A stretch of DNA of 64,000 bases from Oscarella lobularis (Eukaryota; Porifera; Homoscleromorpha; Homosclerophorida; Oscarellidae), in the NCBI RefSeq assembly GCF_947507565.1, contig NC_089179.1, forward strand, positions 248,001 to 312,000, written 5' to 3'. The translations under genes and the position numbers were made by a program. The notes under the pieces are model-generated. The model was not told the DNA's origin. It saw only the letters and a list, made by a program, of their open reading frames with translations, and ran no database searches. Positions 1 to 10,866 of this stretch are shown piece after piece (the first letter of the stretch is position 1; each line of letters opens with the position of its first letter).

Positions 1-263
1 CTTGTCTCAAACGTCCGTTGTAAGGCTTTTGCTGATTTACTTCGTGGTAACTGTCTTCCTTTCCATTACTGTGACACTTCTTTGGTGTGACTACGGGCAA
101 AGCACTGCGTGCCCGTCAAGTCGTTTCCTTATGCAGAGAGCACGATTCTACATTAAGGCATTTGCTTCTAGAATTTTTAGTTGAAGATGACTATGAGTGT
201 ACGTAGTCAATAGAGATTAGTTACAGTACCACGTGTACATTTGTGAAGTGCGCTAAGGAAATA
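1..263. other. 5' flank of VMP1, no gene supported
   Basis: An open frame at 2-184 (+) has one hydrophobic stretch but starts at a TTG, has no recognisable homology and ends before the VMP1 start. It may be the last exon of a neighbouring gene or chance. I see no other structure here. Confidence 0.4.
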
Positions 264-460
264 ATGGACAACCGTTTGTACGAAAATTACACTGTTGTTC
301 AGCTGAGACACGAGCTGAAAAGACGTCATCTACCAGTTTTCGGGAAAAAGGCGCTGCTGGTAAAACCGCGAACCTCTTGAAATCGAAGCTCTGACCCAAG
401 CGCGATACGCTCAAAGATAGAACGTCTCAAAGAAGCGAACGAAACGGACCAAAACTCACA
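264..460 (+). other. SAP domain encoded by VMP1 exons 1-2
   Basis: Exon 1 (264-359) and exon 2 (417-460) join across a 57-nt phase-0 intron to read a helix-turn-helix SAP signature: [11 protein letters not shown], then [10 protein letters not shown], then IERLKEA. Reading straight through the intron hits an in-frame TGA at 378-380, and splicing removes it. SAP motifs normally bind DNA/RNA or act in SUMO/ubiquitin enzymes. Their presence on an ER membrane protein is odd. Confidence 0.8.
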
Positions 461-2428
461 GTAAGTCTACACGAGCACTTTGTTTTCCTAAATCGATTGA
501 TCGAATCGACGCAGAAACAGCGCGAAAGCCGAAATCGGTAAATATTCCCACATCACGTGTCACACTCGCTCACCCCGCCTCCTCCCCTGCACACACACAG
601 TAGAGAAAAATGCGGAAGACTCAATAACAGCGCACCGGCGTCGGATCGAGCTAAAAGAGCGTCGAAGTCGGCTCGTTCTGTGGCGCCAGCCCCTACGAAC
701 TCTCTACTATTTCGCACTCGAAATGGGAATAGAATTGCGGAAACTTTATGACAAGTAGGTATGGGGGCGGGGACCAATCCGGGAACCGACGCCGTTAGGG
801 ATAGAAAAAATAATTTTAAAAAATAGTCTAGAGATCCTTTCTAGTCATGTGACTTTTTAGACTGCTACACAATCAGCACACTGTCACTATTTCGTCCATT
901 CTTTTCTGGTGGATATTTCTTTTCTGGTTTTTAGACGGTCCTCATCAAGAGGTAGTTTTTCTCTCTATCGCATGTTCCCTTATAACGTTAGAAAATGCTA
1001 GTACATTCGTCCTTTGCGAGGCGTTCTTATTTGGTGTCTCTACTGGATTGGCTTGGGAGTTCTGTCTTCGATTGGACTGGGAACGGGTTTGCATACTTTT
1101 TTGCTTTACTTGGTATGGCGGGTTTGGGCGTGGGCCACTAAGATAATATTCAACGGCTCTACTAGGGACCCCACATTGCTTCTGTCACTCTATCGGCGTG
1201 GGAATGCATGTCCGTCGATTTTCCGTCTCCTCCGTATCCAGATGAGTAAGTGAAGGAGCTGTTGAATAGGTGTACTAGTCCTTTTTCAGGATTCGGTGTC
1301 CGTCGGATGAACGCACGAATTCCCAGCTGAGCATTTTGACTATTATGAGCAAAGTTAGACTAGAGGCTTTTATGTGGGTAAGCAGAATTGTACACTGGAT
1401 AAGATCTTGTCCGAGTGCGAGGGTTTTTTTCTTTGAGGGCTTTGGCACTGCGATTGGGGAACTTCCGCCCTATTTTATGGCCAGAGCAGGTAATTGTAAC
1501 ATATCCGAATTAGTGCCAATATTTCTATTTGGGGGGATAAATTTAGCTCGTCTTTCTGGGACGAGTGTCGAAGAGGAGGAAATTGAGGAGGAACTAGAGT
1601 CACTCGAAAACACCAAGAATGCGGTGATAATAATAATAATTATTATTATTATTATAAAAATAAGGGGAGAAATTTCGGCGTGATACCGTAGGACTTATTG
1701 ACTCGGGCTAAGAGAGTTATTCACGGGGTGGTGCAAAGAGCCGGATTTATTGGAATATTGTTGTGCGCATCGGTGGGTTGAGGGGCGGCGATCCTTTGCG
1801 CGTTCGTTTTTTGATTTTTCGCGTACAGATTCCCAATCCTCTGTTCGATCTGGCCGGCATAACGTGCGGCCACTTTCTCATTCCTTTTTGGACATTTTTC
1901 GGAGCGACAGTGATAGGAAAGGCTCTGATCAAAATGCACATACAGGCGCGTTTTCCGTAGAAATATTGAGGGTCTGGCTAAAAATCGATTCTCGTTGCGT
2001 AGAAATTATTTGTGATAATTCTTTTCACCAAGAAATACGTGGAGGGCCTTGTTGACATAATAGGGTAAGTTTGACGTCTTTGACGTGCTAAGCGCATCGT
2101 TTCCCCTCTCACATAGATATATTCCTGTATTTGGAGAGCAGCTTCAGTCTCCATTCAAAGAATATTTGTCAAAACAACGAGAGAAGCTGCACCAGAAACC
2201 AGGACAAGTCACTCAGACGGTGAGATTGTTCCACGATTGCTAAGCTGTGCTAGATCGCACGTTTCTCTCCACTCGCAGAATTCCAGCTGGCTGACTTGGT
2301 TTTACGAGCGACTCGTTTTAGTCATGGTCATTTATTTTGTCTCGTCTATTATCAACTCCATGGCACAGGCGTATGTGAAACGAATGGACGACGAAGAGGC
2401 GAACGCTTCGCGTTCAAGAAACAAATGA
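264..2428 (+). CDS. VMP1: VMP1, ER multispanning membrane protein, with N-terminal SAP domain
   Basis: VMP1 is an ER scramblase-type membrane protein needed for autophagosome formation and ER contacts; this is family knowledge. I assemble 15 coding exons: 264-359, 417-460, 515-537, 604-754, 861-951, 1002-1112, 1166-1245, 1290-1377, 1438-1489, 1547-1623, 1692-1772, 1829-1945, 2003-2064, 2117-2219, 2279-2428. Together they give 1326 nt and 441 residues in one unbroken frame (human about 406). Landmark motifs match human VMP1: [52 protein letters not shown] and SIINSMAQ. No Met lies between the 264 start and transmembrane segment 1 except inside the conserved region, so 264 is the best start. 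The first two exons encode a good SAP motif (about residues 9-42; ELKRR, GKKALL, ERL) that vertebrate VMP1 lacks. The intron after 1945 uses a GC donor. The stop is 101 bp before trichoplein. Confidence 0.94.
1624..1660. repeat. AT-rich trinucleotide microsatellite in a VMP1 intron
   Basis: An (ATA)n/(ATT)n run sits just inside the intron following the acidic-loop exon of VMP1, immediately after the GT donor. It is simple-sequence repeat with no sign of function. Confidence 0.8.
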
Positions 2429-2529
2429 CGATTATTGTTATTTCTGTTGATTTATGTCTTTATCCTGGTTCTGCAGGCTTGATCACGCGATCACCAAACC
2501 GTTATACGTTGAGTCTTCGTTTGTTTTTC

Positions 2530-4813
2530 ATGGCTCTGCCGACTCTCCAGCCTTACTATCTGACTCGAAAAGCGAACGCCGAAAAGCTGATCGTCAATCG
2601 GCGCACGCACGAAGACGGCTTTCGTCAGAAATGGGACCAGCATTCGAAATATTTTCACCAGAACGACGTCCGAGCGGCGAAACAGCAGGCGTGGACATCA
2701 AATCAGTCATTTGGCGGCAGGTAGGCAGCAACAGAGCGCACGATCTCGCATCGATTCACGCCGCAAACGCAGTATGACAGCGTACGAACGCGAACGAAAC
2801 AAAGAGACGAAGAAAACTCGTCTGAGCGAGAGACGAGTCAAATTGCTTAGGATGCTCGAGAGAGAAAGCGCCGAATACGAAGTAGGGAGCTGAAGAAGAG
2901 AATTTCTTCTATCTGAATACGCATTTTTAGATGGAACTGAGGGAATTGAAGGGATTGACACCGGAAGAGAGACTCGCACGAATGAAGGAACGGTACGGTA
3001 GGAGTGGTAGAGAGGAGAAGGAGGAGCCTCATATCTATTCCCCAGAGCGGATCAATTGAAATTTCAAAAGGAAGAAGTTCGAAAACAGGTATAGAAGCAA
3101 TGAAGAGACACCACAGAGAGAAAAGAACGCAGATTGGGTATTTAGTTAGCTCAGGTTAAACTAAAGGAACATTGGAGAGCCAATTGTCCCGAACTAAGAG
3201 ATGTAAGTATACTGTGGAGATGACGTAATTGGCACCCACGGAGGGTCCATAGATTGAGTCGCGACAAGCGACGAGAGACGTTCACGAGGGTTGGGATGAG
3301 CAGGTGACTCAGAGAAAACAGGTGGAGGCTAAATACATGAATTAATCAAATAAAACGTGAATATTGCGCGCTCTTTTTTGTAGCAAGTCTCTTTCGATCG
3401 AATGGAACGCGAGCGTTACGAGAGGCAAGTGGAATTGGAGAGGCAAAAGGCTTTGGAAAAGGAGCGCGAACGGGAAGAGAAAAAGAAGGAGGAAGGAAAG
3501 CGCGTAGGTGAGCACTTGCAGGTTCAAATGAAGGAGATTAAGCAGAGAGAAGCCGAGGTACAGATCGCAGAGAAAGAAAAATGTATAAACGACGATATAT
3601 ATCATAGGCAAAATTGCTGAAAGAAGAGCAAGACGACGTTATGAGACAGCAATGGGAAGTCCAAAAAGCGGTGAGAAGGGCTGAGAATAAATGATATGGA
3701 TTCCAAAGACATTTTTCAGGAAGAAGAAAGGAAAGAATTAGAAAGGAGGCGAAAACAGCAGGAATTGGGGTACGCGTGATTTCCGCACGAGAAAAAAATC
3801 TTAGTACACACTGTATCTGCAGACGTGTTCTCACTCGACAATACAAAGCTCAGATGCAGAGAAAATCGCGACAAATTCAAGAAGCCCTGGCATGAAAAAA
3901 AATTGCTAATAATTCTTATAAAAATATTTATTTCTCTACGTAGGAATTAGACTTGAAGATACTGGAGAGGCTTGCCGAGCAAGAAGTGGAGGAAAAGGAG
4001 CTACAGACTGCGAGAAGGGAAAGAGCAAAAGCGGACGCTGCGTGGATGAAACAGGCAAGTGCTTCTCTTCCTTGTAATTTGGCTAGGGGTATCATATACT
4101 GTGAGTGCAGGTCATTGAAGACCAGTTGAAATTGGAAAAGTCACGCGAAGCTGAACTGGATGCTCTCTATCGCGACGAGGCGGCGAGGCAGTGGCAGAGA
4201 AGAGAAGCGGAATGGGAGAGGGAGAAACTGGCGAGAGAAAGACTTATGAAGGAGGTATGTGAAAAAAAGATGCTTTATTCATATAGGTAAATTATGAAAT
4301 TTTGAGGTTTTTGACGAGAGACACGAACAGCTTGTGGAGAAAATGGGGAGACTGAAGGAGCAGCAGGCTGAGTCGATAGAGAGACGAGAGGAGTTGCTAC
4401 GAGATTTAGAACTGGCCAATCAGATGTCAGCGCGCGAGACGGAGCGGAAGGAAGAAGAAAAGGGGAAAAGGAAACGCGAATTGGAATATCAAGTAACGAT
4501 TTTGTAGAATGCGTCGAAATTTGATAATTTTCTTTAGATTACGGAAAGGCAGAGGAAAGCGGAGGAGGCGCGAAGGCAATTTGAAATGGAATTGGAAGAG
4601 CAAAGGTATAGAGATACGACTACTCTGATTATTCACCTATTCATTGGCTCCAGGCAAGCCGAAGAAGAATACGAGAGGATGCTGAGAGAAGAGGAAGAGG
4701 AAATGACGCACAGAAGATATGAGCCACGGGTGAGGAAATATCATTTGATGTATATATGATGTCTAAACTTTTTTCCGTAGTCACATTCACGGAGAAATAT
4801 AGCCTGGGACTGA
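2530..4813 (+). CDS. TCHP: Trichoplein (TCHP), centriolar coiled-coil protein
   Basis: Trichoplein is a coiled-coil protein of centrioles and keratin filaments that holds back primary cilium assembly through Aurora A. The start is fixed by the conserved N-terminus [10 protein letters not shown] at 2530, and the C-terminus ends SRRNIAWD before the TGA at 4811-4813, as in vertebrates. More than ten short exons are separated by introns of about 50 nt; exon 1 is 2530-2720, exon 2 is 2773-2881, exon 3 is 2931-2992. Nearly the whole protein is charged coiled coil with E/R/K repeats. Conserved stretches include [37 protein letters not shown] and [15 protein letters not shown]. Two introns have GC donors (3890-3891 and 4055-4056), and the join is exact against the human sequence in both cases. 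It lies 101 bp downstream of VMP1 on the same strand. Because keratins are restricted to some animals, a centriole/cilium role is the likelier ancestral one; that is inference. Confidence 0.94.
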
Positions 4814-5307
4814 ATACATGTACAGACTGTTCCTGTATAATAGTAGTTGGTACCTAACGTCTTTCCGGGGTACTTACTTATGCACTGCATAAGCCCGGCT
4901 CACTTGGGTACCGGTAAGTATAACCGCTTATAATATTCGCCAGGCTGCTAATATTAGAGCAGAAACGGGATCGATCTATTTCCTGTTTGTGCTGACGCAT
5001 ATCGCTCCGCATCCTCCTACGAGGTCGTTGGACGAAATTGTCCTTTCGGTGTGCGCTATAGTGACGCAGCATCAATGCGCCGTGTGGGAGAATTCGAATG
5101 GAATTCTTGAAGGAACGCGAGACGGTTAGGAGATCGTTTACCTGCGTTTATGCGCATTTTTAGAGGCGTTTTGCTTACGGGAGTAGGCGGGCCCCGTCAC
5201 GTGCGCGACGCAAACTGAAGTGCGTCATCAAAACGTCGGGTTTTGTTAACCCACTACACCACTCGCCCGCGAACCCCGGAGAGAGCAGTCGCATCCATTC
5301 CGCGTCC
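4814..5307. other. Intergenic region with short palindromes
   Basis: No gene is supported here. 4877-4893 is a perfect palindrome (CTTATGCA, C, TGCATAAG) nested in a TACTTAC (4871-4877) / GTAAGTA (4914-4920) inverted pair. A GC-rich stretch from about 5170, with a CACGTG core near 5197, probably holds the promoter of the downstream scaffold gene. Confidence 0.55.
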
Positions 5308-8296
5308 ATGACGACAACGAACGATCCCGCTTTCGCTGTTGTACAGCGATTACGCTGCGAGCTAACGGCGACGGTGAGCGCCGAGTGTCTCTTTCCTTTT
5401 CTCCAAAGCCGTCGAGTCATCTGCGACGAGGAAACGCAAGAAATCGGCAACCGAGCAACCTATGCGACGCGTCAGAGTCGAATGAATCGTCTGATCGACT
5501 ACTTAGAAAAGCGTGAGTGCGGCAGCGCTCTTCTCATCGCCGCGCTCGAGGAAAAGTACCCACTTCTCCACGAGAAGCTTCTCTCGCAATGCGTCGACAC
5601 GCTTTTGAAGGAGACAAGCGGTAGGCAGTAGAAAGGTCACGCCCACAGAACTAACTCTCCGGGTTTTTTTTTCCAGATGGAGCAACGGATTTGGTTTTGG
5701 GCGTCGCGCGTCACGCGTTGGAACACTACCGTCGCGAGACGAAAAAATGCGACGAATTGCAAGCGAATTTCGACATCGCGAATCAGGAACGCGCCGTGGC
5801 GATCGCCGACTACGAAGCGCTCGAAAACGACTTCGAATCGACGCTGAACGAGCTCCAGGAGTCGCGCGCCCAATGCAGTCGACTGATCAGCGAAAAGGAA
5901 ACGGCGTGGAGCCATCGCGATCGCGTCCAGGACATGAACGAACGCTTGCAAGGCGAAAATAACACGCTTCGAAAGGAAATCGTCGACGCGACGACGAAAC
6001 TTCGCGAATTCATCGACGACGACGATTCGAATCGATACTCGTCGTGCGACGAGTTGATTCGCGAATTGAGACGAAAAATCGCCGGCATGGAAACGGAGAT
6101 ATTGAGTTTGAAAAAGGCCGAGACGAAGGAGAGAAGTCGACGCGTGTCGACCGTCAGCGGCGCGAGCAGCGTCGATCTTCTAAAGGCACAGATTATATGA
6201 GAACTCGGTTGTTGTTTTTTTCAATTGTTTTATTCTTTTTTTAGATGATGACTATGCAGTCGCCGCAGTACGAGGAAATGCGCGTCGACGTCGATTGCGG
6301 CGACGATGACGACGAAGGTGTTTGTTTTCCTAATATGACTGTACAATGTCTAAAGAACGGATTTGGTATTGTGTACAGGATGCGACGGAACTCACGGAAT
6401 CGAGCTCTCCGTAACGACAACAATCAAAGGAGTTCGTCCGCACGGTTCCTGTAAGGCGTGCGAACGTCTTCACAAGGGAGACATAATCGACAAGGTTCCG
6501 TCTCTCAAAAATATTTGTTCTTTATTTAATCTTTTTTTTAGATTGGGACTATTGATTTGGAGCCGATTTTTACCGTTCTCGCTTCGCATTTTCTCCAAAC
6601 CGCCGGCAAACAGTTCTTCGTTCGTCGCGTCGCACCTCCCGTCGTCTATCGTCATCGTCACATTTCCGGCCAGTCGAGTCGATCGTCGTTCGAGCATCGT
6701 CGCTCCTGTACGACGTCAATTGCTAGCGGCACTTTCCCGCCGTCCGGCTTCCGTTCGGATGCCACCACCGCCGTCGTGCGAACGACGTCGATGACGTCTC
6801 TGCCCGATTCTTCGGGTTTCGACGACAGCAACGCTCCGAGCGGCATTAGCGAATTTTGCAAAGGATTGTCGTCGAGTCTTCCCATGCTGAATGCCGTCGG
6901 GCAAAAACCGACGCCGTCGACTCCTCTGATACGTCAGATACATAAAAGACCGCCTATGGCTCATTCAGCCGTTGGGAGCAGTTGCAAAGACGGCGGATGC
7001 TCGATGTTTATTCGGTAGGTCTCTATACCTTATAAGTACTTCATGCATTTATTGACTCCTTCATTGGTAGTACTTTGTTCAACTACGGAAGTCGCAGTTC
7101 GGATGAACACGGCTTCGAGCCGCTTTCCGTGTTTCGCGTTGTTCGCAAGGAGGCGAGCAACAAACGCGGCTTTTGGGAGGCGTACAGTGTCGATCGGTCG
7201 GGCAAAGACAAGCCACCGTCGAAGTTTATTCCCAATAGAAAAGCGTAGGAGAAAAATGTCAAAGTGATGTGACTCCTCTTGGAACTTTTTTCTCGTAGGG
7301 CTCGACGATTGAAATCGAATCTTCACGCGGTTCAGAATACGCTGAAGAAGAAACTGAAAACGGCTGTCGACGCACGAAAAAGTCGTAGAAAGACGGTATC
7401 CGATGTCGACTGGGAGAGTCCCGACGACGACGACGACAGCGACGATGCCGGCCTCGTTTTGGGAGAAGGTAGAACCACTTCAAGCGGATTCCGTAGCCAT
7501 ATGTTGATTATCTTATCTCTCTCTCTCTCTCTAGTGGCAGGATATGAGGAAGTTCAGCCTATTATGGGTACGCACTATAATTAATAGAAGACGGAAAGGG
7601 ATTGTGTATGTTTGTGTTGCTAATACGAGGGATTCTGTTTTTCTTTATATAGTTCACTACGCTCGTCCTGTTATTCTACTTGGAATGCTGACGTCTCAAG
7701 TGGCTGAAGCACTTCTGCGCTTTCCGTGCGGTATGAAGTTCCTTCGCTCTTCGTCAACGGGCAACGATCTGAGGAAGTTTGCTGAGGAGGTGAGAGACTT
7801 TGAGGAGCCCTTTGTTCGTTTCTACTTGTTGCCTTTTTTTTTATAGGGACACCACTTTGTTATGGAATACAATTCGAGTTCTGTGATTGAACAGCTGGAA
7901 AACGTCGAAGGCTTGCATCCAATCGTCATCTTTTTGACTGCCAAAAGTCGAAAACTGAGGCAAGCGCGCGCACGTCGGACTATCATCTGCATTTTTTATA
8001 AAAAAGAATCGTTTTTTTAGTAAGCCATTTCCGGGTGGCCTGACAAAGGATGAGCTCGAAGTTCAGTTCAAAAAAGCAGACGAGCTGCGTCTTCAACACG
8101 GAGCCTATTTTTCAGGTTTGTTATTCTTTGGTAGTCATAACAAATGAAATGCATGCCATGTGAATCATTTTCCATTGTAGGAACAATTTACGTGGAACCG
8201 ACTACAGAAATGGACGTGTACGCGGGCAAAATTTGTGAAGTGATTAGGGAGGAGCAAAAGAGCGTTGTATGGCAGAAAATTTCTGCCTCTTCCTAA
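5308..8296 (+). CDS. CARD/coiled-coil/PDZ/SH3/GUK scaffold (CARMA/DLG5 type MAGUK)
   Basis: Exon 1 (5308-5620) encodes an approximately 100-residue helical domain that reads as a CARD. Exon 2 from 5677 encodes a coiled coil (EHYRRETKKCDEL, QGENNTLRKEI). Then come a PDZ-like domain (about 6320-6690; GIELSVT, HKGDIIDK, GTIDLEP), a Ser/Thr-rich linker, an SH3-like domain (about 7071-7250; TLFNYG to FIPNRKARRL) and a GUK-like domain (about 7650-8290; RPVILLG, HPIVIFL, EEQKSVVW). This is the order of CARMA proteins (CARD10/11/14), which nucleate BCL10-MALT1 filaments upstream of NF-kB. DLG5 is related but normally has four PDZ domains and is much longer. One PDZ and modest length favour CARMA, while some GUK motifs look DLG5-like, so I give no symbol. 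Introns after 6185 and 7959 appear to use GC donors. The GUK has no visible nucleotide-binding P-loop, as expected for this class. Confidence 0.78.
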
Positions 8297-8508
8297 ACCC
8301 AGTATCTAGTGACCTAAGTCATGGTTTGCTATCATTTCTAATAATTAGAGTCGACGTTTTGTTACTTTTATGCAGTTTTTTGTATGCTTTTACGTGATCT
8401 CCTTTATCAATTTTGTCGATGGTCGCCAAGATACGGGGCATCGATAGAAGAATGCGCCGGCTAGTAGGCATGCGTACGCCGCAATCTCACTCATCACGTG
8501 GTAAGATC

Positions 8509-10629
8509 ATGGATGAGATCGACGCCGGTGGTACGACTACAGAAACAAACAATCGAGTCGATTCCGTGCCACCGGCCAGCGGCGAAAAGCAGGTCGACGC
8601 AATCAAGCTCTTCGTCGGCCAAATTCCGAAATCGGTGACGGAGACGGAGCTGCGAGCCGAATTCGAACCGTTCGGACCGATACACGAGCTGACGATCCTC
8701 CACGATCGTCTCACGAACGAGCACAAGGGTGAGCAGGCGAGAAAACCGCATACCGGTCCAAGAGCCGGGACACGTGGGAAGAGGAGCGGCTCGAAATAAA
8801 GATCGCATTGCTCGTCGACTATCGCGACGCGACGTTTGCATGCACGCCAGCAAAACGATCGAATCGCGCACTCCCCTACTCGCGTAGCCCAAGCTTTCGC
8901 GTGTACGAGAGGTCGGGTGTGGCAGCGGCGCTGGGCTGTGTGTGAAAAAGGGGGTGGGGTCCTCGCGATGCCTTTCTGGTATGTACGGCACGCTATAGCG
9001 TAGAATGTAAACGTCTCGTCTTCGCCGCCGCCACCGCATCTCGAGCCGCCCGTTCGAATCTCGCTCGACGATTCTGCGTTCTAGGTTGCGCATTCGTGAC
9101 GTTCTGTTCGCGCGAGGACGCGCTCGAGGCGCAGAAGGAGTTGAACGATAAGCGAACACTCGTCGGGGTGAGCGGCGCGCGCGCGCGCGATCATCGGTCG
9201 ATGATCTCGCGTTTATTTTCTTCTCTCTCCAGATGAATCGTCCCATGCAGATACGTCTGACTGAACAGGAGGCGAAAGCCGGTATAATGACTGACTTTTC
9301 GCGGCGACCGTCCTGAGTGACGAATTTTTTCTTCGTCTCTCACGTGTCGCTCGATGTCTCACCCCTCTCGCTAATTCGGTTACTGAGCGCGCGTGTTTTG
9401 CTAGAGGAGAGAAAATTGTTCGTTGGAATGCTGCCCAAGACGCACGTCGAAGAAGACGTTCGAAAAATGTTTGTCGAATTTGGCGAAATCGAGGAGGTGA
9501 ACGTGCTGAAAGACCAGTCCAAATGCAGTCGAGGTAGGCGCCAATAGAAAATTAATTAATTAATTAATTAATTATTAATTTGTTTAGGATGCGCTTTCGT
9601 GAAAATGTCGACGAGACAGGAGTGCGAGAAAGCCATTGAAGCACTAAATGGCAAAACTATATTACCTGTAAGATCAGTTCAGATAAATGTGAAATTAATA
9701 CCAGTTATTTATTTCTAGGGTGCTTCGTCCTATATGGTTGTCAGGTATGCTGACTCGGAGAAGGAACGCACTCAGCGTCGCCTGCAAAAAGCGCTGCAGA
9801 TCCAACAGCAACAGCAACAACAGCAGCAAGCCATGGCTGCAATGGTCCTTAGTCCAACGGGTCCTCATTTTTTCCAGGCATCGAATCAATACAGTTCAGT
9901 CATTCTTTACTATTCGTCTTTCTGGTTAGAATGGCTATATGGGAGGACCTGCTGTTGGAATGTATGGGCCTGGGCCATCGCCTTCACCTGGTGCAGCCAC
10001 CCCAACGTCTCCTGCCACCGCTTTTTCATTCTATGATCCTTACATGGCTGTGCAGCCGCCTTATGGCCCAGGTAATCTATAATCAACCTATTGATCCTTC
10101 TAGTATCTCTTATTATTGTTTTTTTGAAGGGTATCCGATGTATGGTGGGGGTCAGCAGAATGGATTTCATACTCCTATACAGCCACAACCTGAAGGTAAA
10201 TTAAAATAGGGTATTTTCGTTTTGGGAATGAATAGCTGCTGGTATAGGTCCGGAGGGAGCTAATTTGTTTATATATCACTTGCCTCAGGATATTCGAGAT
10301 CATCACCTTGTTGAGTGGTTTGGCGGTTTTGGCAACATTGTCAGCACCAAGGTGTACATCGATCGAGCAACAAATCAGAGCAAATGCTTTGGTAAGAAAA
10401 AATAGATGAGATTAGTTTTATTTATTATAATTTAGGATTTGTGAGTTTTGACAATGCGCGCTCGGCTGAAGCAGCGATCGCTGCAATGAACGGAAAACCT
10501 GTCGGTAAGAAACGGCTGAAGGTGCAGCATAAACGTTTGAAGGCCAAAATTGACGGCAATGGCGAAATGGAAGAAAATGCTACCAGTGGCGGCAATACTC
10601 CACCGACGCCGCCTACTCCTCAATATTGA
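8509..10629 (+). CDS. CELF: CELF/Bruno-type RNA-binding protein, three RRMs
   Basis: CELF proteins bind GU-rich RNA and control splicing, translation and decay. RRM1 begins [10 protein letters not shown] (8600s), with RNP1 GCAFVTF encoded after a roughly 350-nt intron (from 8729). RRM2 begins [10 protein letters not shown] (about 9408), with RNP1 GCAFVKM. RRM3 follows the CELF hallmark [13 protein letters not shown] (about 10250), with RNP1 CFGFVSF and the terminal KRLKVQ. The linker between RRM2 and RRM3 has a Gln run (CAG/CAA repeat near 9800) and is much shorter than in vertebrates. The C-terminus runs past RRM3 into an unusual Gly/Thr/Pro tail ending [11 protein letters not shown] start at the ATG at 8509; an in-frame ATG at 8413 would add 32 Arg-rich residues and may be 5' UTR. 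An (AATT)n microsatellite occupies an intron at about 9550-9580. Confidence 0.93.
9549..9585. repeat. (AATT)n microsatellite in a CELF intron
   Basis: A run of about seven AATT units lies between the two halves of RRM2. It is simple-sequence repeat in a short intron, close to the acceptor site. Confidence 0.85.
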
Positions 10630-10866
10630 AGTGTGGAAGATCTGGCACCCCAGCAACAAAAAAAAGATTATCAGCTAGACTTTTAGAGGACAGTAGTTAA
10701 AATATTCAGTTAAATGAAGCGAGGATGACCTGTTCACTTGTGTCGTCCGGATGCTGGGGTGCTGGCACCGATATTCATTAGAATGAACAGTTTTTACATC
10801 TCTAATCATTTCATAATTATGAGCACGTGTATCAACAACCTTGAATCCGGGGAAGTTTGCCGCAAG

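Noticed and set aside
378-380. In-frame TGA in the SAP exon read as recoding or a broken gene
   Set aside because: A 57-nt GT-AG intron (360-416) of typical size for this genome removes it and leaves a better SAP motif.
5180-5290. tRNA-like or SINE-like head on the minus strand (GTGGTGTAGTGGGTTAAC)
   Set aside because: Only an A-box-like string is present. There is no proper B box, acceptor pairing or poly(A) tail.
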